A stretch of 13,385 nucleotides of DNA from an uncultured Eubacteriales bacterium (GCA_900553645.1 USEE01000013.1:1-13385), one strand, 5' to 3'. Shown: positions 1 to 8,154, counted from the first letter of the stretch. A program made the numbers and translations. The notes: generated from the letters alone by a model not told the origin.

Positions 1-14
1 TGTATAAGAGACAG
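1..14. other. Nextera/Tn5 mosaic-end adapter remnant
   Basis: The first 14 bases (TGTATAAGAGACAG) equal the last 14 bases of the 19-bp Tn5 mosaic end used in Nextera libraries (AGATGTGTATAAGAGACAG). It sits exactly at the contig edge, as expected for untrimmed library adapter, and is not likely to be genomic. Genomic sequence should be taken to start at about base 15. Confidence 0.93.
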
Positions 15-18
15 GACC

Positions 19-375
19 ATGACGGCCAGCATAATCGACATATCCGGCAGCGGCGAACCGGCGGTCGAGTTCACTGACACGGCGAGCGCCTACCCAATGT
101 TCAACGGCGCTGAGATAAATGCGATATGCGTAAGCCGCGATGATGGCGCGCACACGCTGTGGGGTGTATACGCGCTGGACGGGAGCGAGATACTGCCGGT
201 TGAATACGATTCGATAGTGCAGACCTGTGACGGCGTATTTTCGGTCAAGGCAGGCAGCAAATGCGGGCTTATCCGCGCGGACGGCGAGTGGATTTTCCGA
301 AACGACAGCACAGGCGGCAGTGCGGAGGATAGCTCCGATTACTCCGATACTGTTGATGCTGAGACGGATTATTGA
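19..375 (+). CDS. WG-repeat protein, C-terminal fragment (5' end missing)
   Basis: This is the 3' end of a gene cut by the contig edge. The reading frame is open through the adapter to base 1, so the ATG at 19 is probably internal and the true start lies off the window; no ribosome binding site can be judged. Residues 48-93 (from this ATG) form one clear WG (beta-leaf) unit: WGVYALDGSEILPVEYDSI, then a second half with KCGLIRADGEWIF, matching the WG-x-x-D-x-x-G-x-x-x-x-P-x-x-Y-D pattern. The last 25 residues are acidic and Ser/Asp/Thr-rich, probably a disordered tail. WG-repeat proteins are common in Clostridia and Bacteroidota and usually lack a known biochemical role. The gene converges on polC and ends at the shared terminator region. 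Confidence 0.75.
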   Translation: MTASIIDISGSGEPAVEFTDTASAYPMFNGAEINAICVSRDDGAHTLWGVYALDGSEILPVEYDSIVQTCDGVFSVKAGSKCGLIRADGEWIFRNDSTGGSAEDSSDYSDTVDAETDY

Positions 376-444
376 TCCCCGGTTTGTTAGTGCCCTGCGC
401 CCTGCCCTTATCATATTAACTGCCTTTTGCATATAAAAGACAAT

Positions 445-495
445 CGCCCCGCATTGTGCAGGCAGACTGCACTGTGCGGGGCGGTTTCGTTTGCG
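445..495 (+). terminator. Probably bidirectional intrinsic terminator
   Basis: A 9-bp perfect outer stem (445-453 with 475-483, CGCCCCGCA/TGCGGGGCG) is followed by a U-G pair and one U-U mismatch, then an inner 5-bp stem (456-460 with 468-472) closed by a 7-nt loop. On the plus strand it is followed by a T-rich tract (GTTTCGTTTGCGTTT). On the minus strand the sequence after the stem reads ATTGTCTTTTATAT. It lies between the convergent WG-repeat gene and polC and can serve both. The wobble pair forms only in the plus-strand RNA. Confidence 0.85.
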
Positions 496-504
496 TTTGC
501 GTGC

Positions 505-3500
505 TTACATCATGTCGAACAGGCTCATCTGGCTGGTTTCGGGCATACCTTTAAGGCAGCCAAACTTACGCAGAAGTTCTATCGTAGCCTTTCCTATGTG
601 GCGCTTTAGCATATCCTCGACCGATATGAACTGGCCTTCCCTGCGCGCGTCCACGACCACCTGCGCGGCGTTCGCGCCCAGACCGGGAATCGCGGTGAAC
701 GGGATAAGCAGTTCGTGATCGCTCTTAATCACAAACTGATCGACCTCGCTCTCGTACAGGTCGCACGGCAGCAGCACCATGTGGCGCGCGTGCATTTCAA
801 GGAGGATTTCGAGCATCGTGACAATGTTGGCCTCCTTGGCGCTTATGTCCTTGCCCTTGTCGTCCAGCGCCACCAGCTGCTCCAGTATGTCGTTGGCGCT
901 GCCCATCATTATGGACGCGTCGAACACGTCAAGGTTGCGCTGCAGGTAGCACTTATAGTACGCCACGGGATAGTACACCTTAAAGTACGCTATGCGCAGC
1001 GACATCGTGACGTATGCGACCGAATGCCCCTTGGGGAACATGTACTTTATCTTTTTGCAGGAGTCGATGAACCATTCGGGCGTGTTATGCTCGTTCATGG
1101 CGGATTCCATCTCGGGTTTGAGTCCCTTGCCCTTACGCACGGATTCCATCGTGGTGAAGGCCATTTTAGGCTCAAGTCCCTGCTTTATCAGGAAGTTCAT
1201 TATATCGTCGCGGTTGCATATGCAGTCCTTCAATTGTGCCTGACCGCTCTTTACCAGCTCCTGCGCGTTGCCCAGCCACACGTCGGTACCGTGGCTCAGG
1301 CCCGCTATGCGGATAAGTTCCTCCATCGTATGCGGCTGAGTCTCCTCCAGCATACCGCGCACAAAGCGCGTGCCGAATTCGGGTATGCCCAGCGTGCCCG
1401 ACTTGCAGCCGTATATCTGATCGGGCGTCACGCCCAGCGCCTCGGGCGATGTGAACAGGCTCATTACCTTTGGGTCGCCCAGCGGCACCTGCTTGGGCGA
1501 TATGCCGGTTATATCCTGCAATGCCCTGAGCATGGTCGGGTCATCGTGACCCAGACAGTCCAGTTTGACCAGCACGTCGTGCATGGAGTTGAAGTCGTAG
1601 TGGGTCGTGATTATGTCGGTATCGTTGTCGTCGGCGGGGTGCTGTATCGCGGTGAACTGGTATATCTCGTAATCCTTGGGCAGCACGACTATGCCGCCCG
1701 GGTGCTGACCGGTGGTGCGCTTTACGCCCACGCAGCCCGCGACCAAGCGGTCCTTTTCGGCGCGCGTGGCGTGCAGGCCGCGTTCTTCGAGGTACTTGTT
1801 GACGTAGCCGTAGGCGGTCTTTTCGGCCAGCGTGCCTATCGTGCCGGCGCGGAACACGTTGCCCTTGCCGAAAAGTTCCTCTATATAGGCATGTGCGCGC
1901 GGCTGGTACACGCCCGAGAAGTTAAGGTCGATGTCGGGCACCTTGTCGCCGTAGAAGCCCAGGAAGGTTTCAAACGGTATATCGAAGCCGTCGGCGCGCA
2001 TATCCGCGCCGCACTTGGGGCACTTTTGTTTGGGCAGGTCGGGGCCGCAGGTGTAGCCCTTGGGCGGGTCCCAGTCGGAGTACTTGCACACCGGGCACAC
2101 GTAATGCGGCGGCAGTGCGTTAACCTCGGTGATGCCGATGAAGTGCGCCACCAGCGACGAGCCGACCGAACCGCGCGAGCCGACTATGTAGCCGTCGTCG
2201 GTGGACTTTTTGACCAGCTTCTGTGCGATGTTGTACAGCGTGCCGAAGCCGTAGCCCAGTATGGATTTAAGCTCCTTGTCGAGGCGGGCGCGCACTATGT
2301 CGGGCAGCGGGTCGCCGTATACCTCGCGCGCGCGGCTTTCGGCCATCGTGCGCACGTTGTCGGCCGCGTCGGGCCAGAAGGGCTGGAACGTGACCTCGTT
2401 TTTGGGGTGAGGTATGAACAGCTTCACGCCCTGCACCATGTCGGCAATCTTGTTGGGGTTGTCTATAACGACCTCCTCGGCGCGGTCGCCCAGATAGCTG
2501 AACTCCTCCAGCATCTCCTCGGTAGTGCGCAGGTAGAGCGGCGCCTGCTGATCGGCGTCGGCAAAGCCCTGCCCCGCCATCAGTATCGCGCGGAATTTGG
2601 AGTCCTTCGGGTCGAGGAAGTGCACGTCGCACGTGGCGCACACGGGCTTTTTCAGCTTGTCGCCCAGCGCAAGTATATGACGGTTGTAGTCGCGCAGCGC
2701 CTCCTCGTCCCTGGCCGTGCCCTCACGTATCATGAAGGCGTTGTTGCCTATGGGCTGTATCTCTAGGTAGTCATAAAAAGACGCGATTTTAAGCAGTTCA
2801 TCCTCGCTCTTGCCCGCGACCATGGCGCGGAACAGCTCGCCCGCCTCGCAGGCGCTGCCTACGATTATACCCTCGCGGTACTTTTGCAGCACACTGCGCG
2901 GTATGCGCGGATGCTTGTGGAAGTGGTGCAGGTGTGCTTCGGACACTATGCGGTTGAGGTTGGTAAGTCCGTCCTGCGACTTTGCCAGCAATATTATGTG
3001 CCACGATTTTGCGTCCTTGTCGGCGTAATACAGGCTGTTCAGGTCGCTCAGGCGCTTTACCTCGGGGTGCTGCGCGCGGATTACGTTTAGCGTGTGTACA
3101 AGCACCTTGCTGGTCGCGCGCGCGTCGTGCACGGCGCGGTGGGCGTTTTTAAGGCTTATGCCCAGGAATTTGCATATCGAGCCGAGTTTGAAGCTCTTGG
3201 TCTGACCAGCGTACTGGTTGCGCGCAAGCGCCAGTGTATCCAGCACCGGCGCGTGCAGCCCGCCGATATTGGCAAACGCGCGCTTTATAAACGACGTATC
3301 GAACGACGCGTTGTGTGCGACGAGTACCGCACCCTTGCAGAATTCATAAAACTTAGGCGCAAGCTCCTCAATCGTGGGGCAGTCGCGCACCATAGCGTCG
3401 GTTATGCCGGTCAGCTCGACCACCTTTTCGGGTATCATGCGGCCGGGGTTGACCAATTCGGAGAACTCGGCCACTTCCTCGCCGTTTTCGATGCGCACCG

Positions 3501-4824
3501 CTCCGATCTCGGTTATCATGTCGGTGCTGCCGTTAAGGCCGGTCGTCTCCACGTCGAACACGACAAATGCAGTCTGATCAAGCTCGCGGTCGTCGGCCTC
3601 GTCCACTATCTGCGCCGCATCTTCTATTAAGTAGCCCTCGCAGCCGGGTATGAATTTGATGTCCTTGCCCGCGGCCTTGAACGCCTCGGGGAACGCCTGA
3701 CACACGCCGTGGTCGGTCACGGCAATCGCCGGGAAGCCCCAGCTTATCGCGCGCTTGATGAGCGCGGTTGCGCTGGACACGCCGTCCATCGTACTCATCT
3801 GGGTGTGCATATGCAGCTCGACGCGCTTGCGGGGGGCGTTGTCCTTGCGCACTTCCTTCTTCTGCTGCTCCGCGTCGCTCAGCATTACGACCATTTCCTT
3901 CAGGAAGTCGTCGTAGCGGTACTGGCCGCGCACCTTGATGCACTTGCCAGGAGCAAGATATTCCTTCAGCGGGTCGGGCTGAGCAGGCTGTGCGGGGCCG
4001 TCCTCGCCGCCGCGCCCCTGCTTGGCGCGCAGGAATGCCTTGACGTAAACCGTACCGGTATAGTCGGTCACGGTAAATGTTACTATGGTAAGCGCGCCGT
4101 CCTTTACTTCCTTTAAGTCCGTCGTGACAATTTCGCCCGCGACGGTCACGCGGCCCGCGTCCTCGGCGATCTGGTCGATCTGCATGGGCGCGGTGTCGAT
4201 CGAGCGGCCATAGAGCACCTGCGGCAGTTCGGGCTTCTTTTCGGCCTGTGTCTTGGCGTTGGCCTTCTGTTCCAGCGCCAGGCGTTCCATCAGCAGCTGC
4301 TCGTCCTTTTTGCGCATCTCGCTTATGTAGCGCAGGCGCTCGTCCATCTCGCCGCTGCATGTGAAGTCGAATGTGATGTTGGCCTGAAACAGCTCGCGGC
4401 AGAGCTTGCTCAAAAGCTCCGACGCCTTGCAATTGAGCATGAACGCGATTACCGCCTCGTCGGGGAAGTTTACTGTCACGCTGGTTCCGGTCTGGCTTAT
4501 CGTGCAGTGCCTAAAAAAAGGCTTGCACGCGGGCAATTGCCTGAGCGCGCAATTCTTTATAAACTCCCAATAGGGCGTTATGTCGCGCTCGACCTGCTCT
4601 TTTAATTCAGGGCAGCTCACGCGCACGGCCACCTCGCGGCCGGGGAAGGCCGCGCGCACGCTGCGCTTTATGTCGTTATAGTCGTCGCCCACTATCAGGC
4701 CGGGCGCATGGAAGCACACCATAAGCCGCGTGCCCTCGCGGTTGACCAATGCCTTTTCGAGCGTCAGCGAATCGCGTATCTCGGGCTTCAGCCCGCGCAG
4801 TATGCTGCGCCAGTATTCCTGCAT
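505..4824 (-). CDS. polC: DNA polymerase III, PolC type (replicative alpha subunit)
   Basis: Replicative DNA polymerase of low-GC-type Gram-positive bacteria; it copies the chromosome at the fork and carries its own 3'-5' proofreading exonuclease. At 1439 residues it is full length for PolC. Domains in order: N-terminal region to about 210, with a charged coiled stretch near 165-195; OB fold near 225-320; PHP domain beginning near 334 (RVELHMHTQMSTMDG, then AVTDHGV), split by the exonuclease; DEDDh exonuclease about 420-580 (FDVETTG, HNASFD, HDARAT); polymerase palm with GSRGSVGSS near 885, a four-cysteine zinc site near 907-935 (CPVC ... CPKC), catalytic aspartates in PDIDLNFSG near 965, and TGQHPGGIVV near 1040. 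The ATG at 4824 has a GAGGTGA ribosome binding site about 6 nt upstream. In many Firmicutes polC ends the frr-ispG operon; here it is divergent from it, behind a GNAT gene. Confidence 0.98.
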   Translation of the reverse strand: MQEYWRSILRGLKPEIRDSLTLEKALVNREGTRLMVCFHAPGLIVGDDYNDIKRSVRAAFPGREVAVRVSCPELKEQVERDITPYWEFIKNCALRQLPACKPFFRHCTISQTGTSVTVNFPDEAVIAFMLNCKASELLSKLCRELFQANITFDFTCSGEMDERLRYISEMRKKDEQLLMERLALEQKANAKTQAEKKPELPQVLYGRSIDTAPMQIDQIAEDAGRVTVAGEIVTTDLKEVKDGALTIVTFTVTDYTGTVYVKAFLRAKQGRGGEDGPAQPAQPDPLKEYLAPGKCIKVRGQYRYDDFLKEMVVMLSDAEQQKKEVRKDNAPRKRVELHMHTQMSTMDGVSSATALIKRAISWGFPAIAVTDHGVCQAFPEAFKAAGKDIKFIPGCEGYLIEDAAQIVDEADDRELDQTAFVVFDVETTGLNGSTDMITEIGAVRIENGEEVAEFSELVNPGRMIPEKVVELTGITDAMVRDCPTIEELAPKFYEFCKGAVLVAHNASFDTSFIKRAFANIGGLHAPVLDTLALARNQYAGQTKSFKLGSICKFLGISLKNAHRAVHDARATSKVLVHTLNVIRAQHPEVKRLSDLNSLYYADKDAKSWHIILLAKSQDGLTNLNRIVSEAHLHHFHKHPRIPRSVLQKYREGIIVGSACEAGELFRAMVAGKSEDELLKIASFYDYLEIQPIGNNAFMIREGTARDEEALRDYNRHILALGDKLKKPVCATCDVHFLDPKDSKFRAILMAGQGFADADQQAPLYLRTTEEMLEEFSYLGDRAEEVVIDNPNKIADMVQGVKLFIPHPKNEVTFQPFWPDAADNVRTMAESRAREVYGDPLPDIVRARLDKELKSILGYGFGTLYNIAQKLVKKSTDDGYIVGSRGSVGSSLVAHFIGITEVNALPPHYVCPVCKYSDWDPPKGYTCGPDLPKQKCPKCGADMRADGFDIPFETFLGFYGDKVPDIDLNFSGVYQPRAHAYIEELFGKGNVFRAGTIGTLAEKTAYGYVNKYLEERGLHATRAEKDRLVAGCVGVKRTTGQHPGGIVVLPKDYEIYQFTAIQHPADDNDTDIITTHYDFNSMHDVLVKLDCLGHDDPTMLRALQDITGISPKQVPLGDPKVMSLFTSPEALGVTPDQIYGCKSGTLGIPEFGTRFVRGMLEETQPHTMEELIRIAGLSHGTDVWLGNAQELVKSGQAQLKDCICNRDDIMNFLIKQGLEPKMAFTTMESVRKGKGLKPEMESAMNEHNTPEWFIDSCKKIKYMFPKGHSVAYVTMSLRIAYFKVYYPVAYYKCYLQRNLDVFDASIMMGSANDILEQLVALDDKGKDISAKEANIVTMLEILLEMHARHMVLLPCDLYESEVDQFVIKSDHELLIPFTAIPGLGANAAQVVVDARREGQFISVEDMLKRHIGKATIELLRKFGCLKGMPETSQMSLFDMM

Positions 4825-4870
4825 ATATCGTCACCTCGCATAAAATGGGATATATACTGCGTGCGCCGCG

Positions 4871-5299
4871 TCACAGCTGGCGCGCAAGGCACGACCATTC
4901 CTCGTCCTTAAAGCCGTTAGCGCGGTATACGGCGTGGCTCTGCGCGTTATCGGCGGCGGTTATTACCTCCAGCTCGCTTACGCCCATGGGCCTCAGTGCG
5001 TTCACCTGCGCGGTAATCATGCGCGAGGCCAGACCCTTATGGCGGTAATCGGGGCGCACGTACAGCTCGGTCAGCTCGGCGATGGGCCTGTTGTAGCAAA
5101 ACGACTTATAGTGCTGCACACAGCAAAAGCCCGCCAGACCCTCCTTGCCCGCGTCAGCGACGACGACCAACTCTTGGCCGTCCGCCAGTTCCTTCTTAAC
5201 CGCCTCAACATCCAAATCGTCCACTTCGTTAAACTCGCGGTTCATCGCGATAAGCTCCGCCGCGTCTTCGGGCACGGCGAACCGAATCTTTATCATCAT
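4871..5299 (-). CDS. GNAT-family N-acetyltransferase
   Basis: Predicted cytosolic acetyl-CoA-dependent acetyltransferase of 142 residues, a normal size for a single GNAT domain. The N-terminal strand (IKIRFAVPEDAAELIAM) opens the fold. Residues 75-91 hold beta-4 and the acetyl-CoA pyrophosphate loop (ELYVRPDYRHKGLA, the R-x-x-G-x-A motif). Residues 118-130 (NAQSHAVYRANGF) are the typical C-terminal helix and beta-6 segment. The ATG at 5299 is preferred over the next ATG at 5296 because AAAAGGAGA lies about 9 nt upstream. It is the first gene of a minus-strand unit with polC, 46 nt upstream of the polC start with no terminator between. The substrate cannot be told from sequence; GNATs may act on small amines, antibiotics or protein N-termini. 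Confidence 0.88.
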   Translation of the reverse strand: MMIKIRFAVPEDAAELIAMNREFNEVDDLDVEAVKKELADGQELVVVADAGKEGLAGFCCVQHYKSFCYNRPIAELTELYVRPDYRHKGLASRMITAQVNALRPMGVSELEVITAADNAQSHAVYRANGFKDEEWSCLARQL

Positions 5300-5338
5300 A
5301 TATAAAATCTCCTTTTGAAGGGAATATCCTCTGCCTAA

Positions 5339-5347
5339 ATTATATCA
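5339..5347 (-). promoter_or_regulatory. Extended -10 promoter for the GNAT-polC transcript
   Basis: Read on the minus strand, bases 5347-5339 are TGATATAAT: a perfect TATAAT -10 box (5344-5339) with the TG of an extended -10 at the correct one-base offset. No good -35 hexamer lies 16-18 nt upstream, which is normal for extended -10 promoters. The start of transcription would fall around 5332, about 33 nt before the GNAT ATG. Confidence 0.7.
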
Positions 5348-5434
5348 CACGGCGCAAGCGGCTAAAAGCAAACGCGCTATTAATTTCCTCAAGCTATTTT
5401 CAGGCTTATATATGATCGATTTTCATAATGGCTC

Positions 5435-5463
5435 TTGCCAAGCGGACAATTATTCGTTACAAT
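5435..5463 (+). promoter_or_regulatory. SigA-type promoter for the frr operon
   Basis: TTGCCA (5435-5440), a 17-nt spacer and TACAAT (5458-5463) match the SigA consensus at 5 of 6 positions in each box with ideal spacing. Transcription would start near 5470, giving a leader of about 58 nt before frr. This leader contains an 8-bp hairpin (5478-5485 with 5489-5496, one G-U pair) upstream of the ribosome binding site. Its position explains why frr can be expressed here without the usual upstream pyrH. Confidence 0.8.
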
Positions 5464-5527
5464 ATATGTTAGCGAATAAGGCTGTCTCACAGCTTTAAGT
5501 AAATACGTTAGCAGGAGGACGACAGGT

Positions 5528-6085
5528 ATGTATAAGCAGGTTATAGACACCGCCAAGGATAAGATGGGCAAGACCACTGCCCTGCTCAAAAAGGATCTGA
5601 CCACGCTGCGCGCCGGCCGCGCCAATCCCCAGATACTGGACAAGATTCTGGTGGACTACTACGGAACGCCCACTCCCCTGAATCAGCTGGGCAACATCTC
5701 CTCGCCCGAGCCGCGTATGCTGGTCATCGCGCCGTGGGAAAACAAGATGATCTCGGCCATCGAAAAGGCCATTCAGAAGAGCGACATCGGCATCAACCCC
5801 TCCAACGACGGCAAGGTAGTGCGCCTGGTCGTGCCCGAGCTGAACGAGGAGCGCCGCAAGGATCTGGTTAAGCAGGTCAAGAAGATGGTCGAGGAGGCCA
5901 AGGTTGCGCTGCGCGCCATCCGCCGCGACGCGATGGAGCAGCTCAAGAAGCTGAAGAAGGACTCCCAGATCACCGAGGACGACCAGAAGCGCGCCGAGGA
6001 TGAGCTGCAGAAGGCCACCGACGCCGCCAGCAAGGAGTGCGACAAGCTGGGCGTTGAAAAGGAAAAGGAAGTCATGAGCGTATGA
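5528..6085 (+). CDS. frr: Ribosome recycling factor
   Basis: Splits post-termination ribosomes together with EF-G so that subunits and mRNA are released; cytosolic and essential. The 185-residue length equals that of typical RRF. The family signatures are visible: LTTLRAGRANPQILDKI near residues 23-39, YYGTPTPLNQLGNIS near 43-57, the domain II strand PRMLVIAPW, and the charged C-terminal helix with RRDAMEQLKKL. The ATG at 5528 follows AGGAGG (5513-5518) by 9 nt. Its codon use differs from its neighbours: Ile is mostly ATC and Lys mostly AAG, as in a highly expressed gene, while the genes around it use ATA heavily. It overlaps the next small ORF by 4 nt (ATGA), which suggests translational coupling. 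Confidence 0.98.
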   Translation: MYKQVIDTAKDKMGKTTALLKKDLTTLRAGRANPQILDKILVDYYGTPTPLNQLGNISSPEPRMLVIAPWENKMISAIEKAIQKSDIGINPSNDGKVVRLVVPELNEERRKDLVKQVKKMVEEAKVALRAIRRDAMEQLKKLKKDSQITEDDQKRAEDELQKATDAASKECDKLGVEKEKEVMSV

Positions 6086-6291
6086 TTCTGGGTCTGCCGC
6101 TTGACCGTGCGCTGGATATACTCTGCGCGCAGGGTGAGCGGCCCGAAATCGTATTCACCGCCGCGCCGCGCAGACAGCGCCAGATGGCCCAGATTCCGGA
6201 CGGCGAAATGCCGCCGGAATACGTTGCGCGCGTTATAGGCCGCGCGCCCGGCCGTGTAATATGCGCATGGTTCTTCGAGCCGCGTCCGTAA
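6082..6291 (+). CDS. Small conserved-looking protein coupled to frr (unknown function)
   Basis: A 69-residue ORF whose ATG overlaps the frr stop codon as ATGA, the classic arrangement for translational re-initiation. I do not recognise a named family. The N-terminal part (MILGLPLDRALDILCAQG) has a G-L-x-L-x-x-A-x-x-x-L pattern, followed by a strand (PEIVFTAAPRR) and, at the end, another strand (GRVICAWFFE). This is loosely like the beta-alpha-beta plan of PASTA-type domains, but that is only an impression. No signal peptide or membrane segment is seen. Codon use resembles the local genes. Because it lies between frr and uppS, it probably belongs to the same transcript. That it is a real gene is inferred from the overlap and from a compact, plausible fold pattern. 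Confidence 0.62.
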   Translation: MILGLPLDRALDILCAQGERPEIVFTAAPRRQRQMAQIPDGEMPPEYVARVIGRAPGRVICAWFFEPRP

Positions 6292-6319
6292 GGCAGTCGG
6301 CTTGTTAATCCATGCTCAA

Positions 6320-6364
6320 GGGCCGACCCCCGCAGGCGCGCCGCGCCCCGCGCCGGGTCGGCCC
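6320..6364 (+). terminator. Long intergenic hairpin between the small ORF and uppS (weak terminator or attenuator)
   Basis: A perfect 10-bp stem, GGGCCGACCC (6320-6329) with GGGTCGGCCC (6355-6364), encloses a 25-nt very GC-rich loop that contains the palindrome GGCGCGCC (6335-6342). No T tract follows (CGAATTTATG), so efficient intrinsic termination is doubtful. The whole gap of 267 nt (6292-6558) holds no convincing gene, and no strong promoter for uppS was found; TAAAAT at 6476-6481 is a possible -10 box without a -35. Confidence 0.5.
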
Positions 6365-6558
6365 GAATTTATGTGCCCGGACTGCGCGGCCGTGCGGAAA
6401 AACTTAAATGCGGGCTATGTATGCTCCGGCGGGAATGTGCGCGTGCGGTCTGTCCGGCGGCTGGCTATCGAAGGCTAAAATAAAAATATTTGCCCGAATA
6501 GCAGCCTGAACAGGCTTAATTACCTGATCTCAGCAAATCTTAATCGGAAGGTGCTTAT

Positions 6559-7284
6559 ATGCAAAGCAATATACATTCGAGCGACACAATATTGCCGCGC
6601 CACATTGCTATAATAATGGATGGAAACGGTCGCTGGGCCAAGAAGCGGCTGCTGCCGCGCGCGGCAGGGCATCGCGCGGGCGTTGAGGCATTGCGCGGCA
6701 CGATAACGCGCTGCGACGAACTGGGCATAGAGGCGCTGACCGTATACGCTTTTTCGACCGAGAACTGGTCGCGTTCGCACGAGGAAGTCGGCGCGCTGAT
6801 GAGTCTTTTGCTGGAGTACTTCTCGCGCGAGATCGACGAGCTGCACCGAAAGAACGTGCGCATACTGATACTGGGCGACGTGGACGGGCTGCCTGAAAAG
6901 CAGTGTGCCGCGGTTAAAGCCGCGATGGAGCGTACGAAGGACAATACCGGCCTGAAGCTCAACATAGCGCTCAACTATGGCGCGCGGGCGGAGATCGCGC
7001 GGGCGGCGAGACTGCTGGCCACGCGCGCCGCGGCGGGCGAAATCGACCCGGACGCGATTGATGAGAAGATGGTTGCCGGCAGCCTGTACACTGCCGATCT
7101 GCCCGAGGTCGATCTGCTGATACGCACCAGCGGCGAGGAGCGGCTGAGCAATTTCCTGCTGTACCAGCTGGCATATGCCGAGTTTGTATTCGATCCGATA
7201 CTGTGGCCGGACTTCGACGCGGAGGCGCTGGATCGCGATATCGCGATATTCCAGAAACGCCAGCGGCGTTTCGGCGGGAGATAA
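6559..7284 (+). CDS. uppS: Isoprenyl transferase (undecaprenyl diphosphate synthase)
   Basis: Cis-prenyltransferase that adds isopentenyl units to farnesyl diphosphate to make undecaprenyl diphosphate, the lipid carrier for peptidoglycan and other wall polymers. The 241-residue length is normal. Motifs: HIAIIMDGNGRWAKKR at residues 15-30 with the catalytic Asp21 (Asp26 in E. coli); TVYAFSTENW in the middle; and the IPP-binding segment RTSGEERLSNFLL near 189-201, then AYAEFVF. The ATG at 6559 has GGAAGGTG about 5-6 nt upstream. It precedes cdsA by only 37 nt, so the two are surely co-transcribed. Its substrates come from the MEP pathway whose dxr and ispG lie further down the same operon. Confidence 0.97.
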   Translation: MQSNIHSSDTILPRHIAIIMDGNGRWAKKRLLPRAAGHRAGVEALRGTITRCDELGIEALTVYAFSTENWSRSHEEVGALMSLLLEYFSREIDELHRKNVRILILGDVDGLPEKQCAAVKAAMERTKDNTGLKLNIALNYGARAEIARAARLLATRAAAGEIDPDAIDEKMVAGSLYTADLPEVDLLIRTSGEERLSNFLLYQLAYAEFVFDPILWPDFDAEALDRDIAIFQKRQRRFGGR

Positions 7285-7321
7285 AGTCCCGCACAAACAC
7301 TAAATTGTGGGGTGGGCGCGT

Positions 7322-8146
7322 ATGCGCGTAAGAGTCATAACGGGCGTTATACTCAGCATATTTTTCGCATCGCTCGTATGGGTTCAGGGTTGGTACTTCC
7401 GGATAGTCACTATGATCGCGACATGCTTTTGCATGTTCGAGCTATACGACGCGTTCCGCAAAAAGGGCATGAAGCCGATACAGTGGCTGTGCGTGGCGTA
7501 TCCGGCGGCGCTGCTGGGCGCGTACACGCTGGGGCGCTACATGGGTCATGCCGAATCGCTCATGATGCCGGTGATGCTTATGTTCTCGATGGTATCGCTG
7601 GTGGTCATGGTGGCGCGCAAGGAAGCGGACTATCCGTCGCTTTCGGCCACTATGTTTACAATGATATATCCGGGACTTATGCTGTCGCTCATATATCCGC
7701 TGCTTGACCTGCCCGATTACGGCATGAGCACGCTGGCGCTGATACTCAGCATGACGATCGCGTTTATGGGCGACATTGCGGCGTACTGCGTGGGCATACG
7801 CTGGGGCAAGCATAAGTTGTGTCCCAATATATCGCCCAAAAAGACGGTCGAGGGCGCGCTGGCGGGTCTGGCCGCGTCTATGCTGTGGGCTACCGTGGTC
7901 GCGTGGGTGGGCACGTCGTTCATACCCAATCTGCCGCCGGTATGGCATTTTACGATACTGGGACTCATCGCGGGCGTATGCTCGCAGTGCGGCGATCTTA
8001 CCGCGTCGATAGTCAAGCGCTATTGCGGGGTCAAGGACTACGGCACGATATTCCCGGGTCACGGCGGTATGATGGACCGGCTGGACGGCGCGATGTTCAA
8101 TATCGTGGTGGTTTACGTATACTTCAGGCTTATGCTTATATATTGA
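7322..8146 (+). CDS. cdsA: Phosphatidate cytidylyltransferase (CDP-diacylglycerol synthase)
   Basis: Membrane enzyme that makes CDP-diacylglycerol from phosphatidate and CTP, the branch point for phosphatidylglycerol and cardiolipin. About eight hydrophobic segments span the 274 residues. The CDP-DAG synthase signature is complete near the C-terminus: SIVKRYCGVKDYG followed by FPGHGGMMDRLDG, with the metal-binding and catalytic Asp residues. The start is taken as the ATG at 7322 rather than the in-frame GTG at 7307, because the product then begins MRVRVITGVIL, which aligns with the usual CdsA N-terminus, and the GGGGTGGG stretch at 7309-7316 can act as a (non-canonical) ribosome binding site. 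The gene is followed by a strong hairpin before dxr. Confidence 0.95.
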   Translation: MRVRVITGVILSIFFASLVWVQGWYFRIVTMIATCFCMFELYDAFRKKGMKPIQWLCVAYPAALLGAYTLGRYMGHAESLMMPVMLMFSMVSLVVMVARKEADYPSLSATMFTMIYPGLMLSLIYPLLDLPDYGMSTLALILSMTIAFMGDIAAYCVGIRWGKHKLCPNISPKKTVEGALAGLAASMLWATVVAWVGTSFIPNLPPVWHFTILGLIAGVCSQCGDLTASIVKRYCGVKDYGTIFPGHGGMMDRLDGAMFNIVVVYVYFRLMLIY

Positions 8147-8154
8147 TACCAAGG

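Noticed and set aside
715..2766. 683-residue open frame on the plus strand
   Set aside because: It is antisense to polC, composed of repetitive Val/Ala/His/Gln/Arg-rich sequence without motifs, a shadow of the GC-rich polC codons.
5389..5643. 84-residue minus-strand frame across the frr promoter
   Set aside because: It overlaps the frr start and promoter and has no ribosome binding site. Its hydrophobic look comes from AT-rich intergenic DNA.
6365..6540. Riboswitch or promoter ahead of uppS
   Set aside because: I looked for known riboswitch cores and for -35/-10 pairs. Only an isolated TAAAAT (6476-6481) and a small AGCCTG/CAGGCT stem (6503-6516) appear, not enough for a call.
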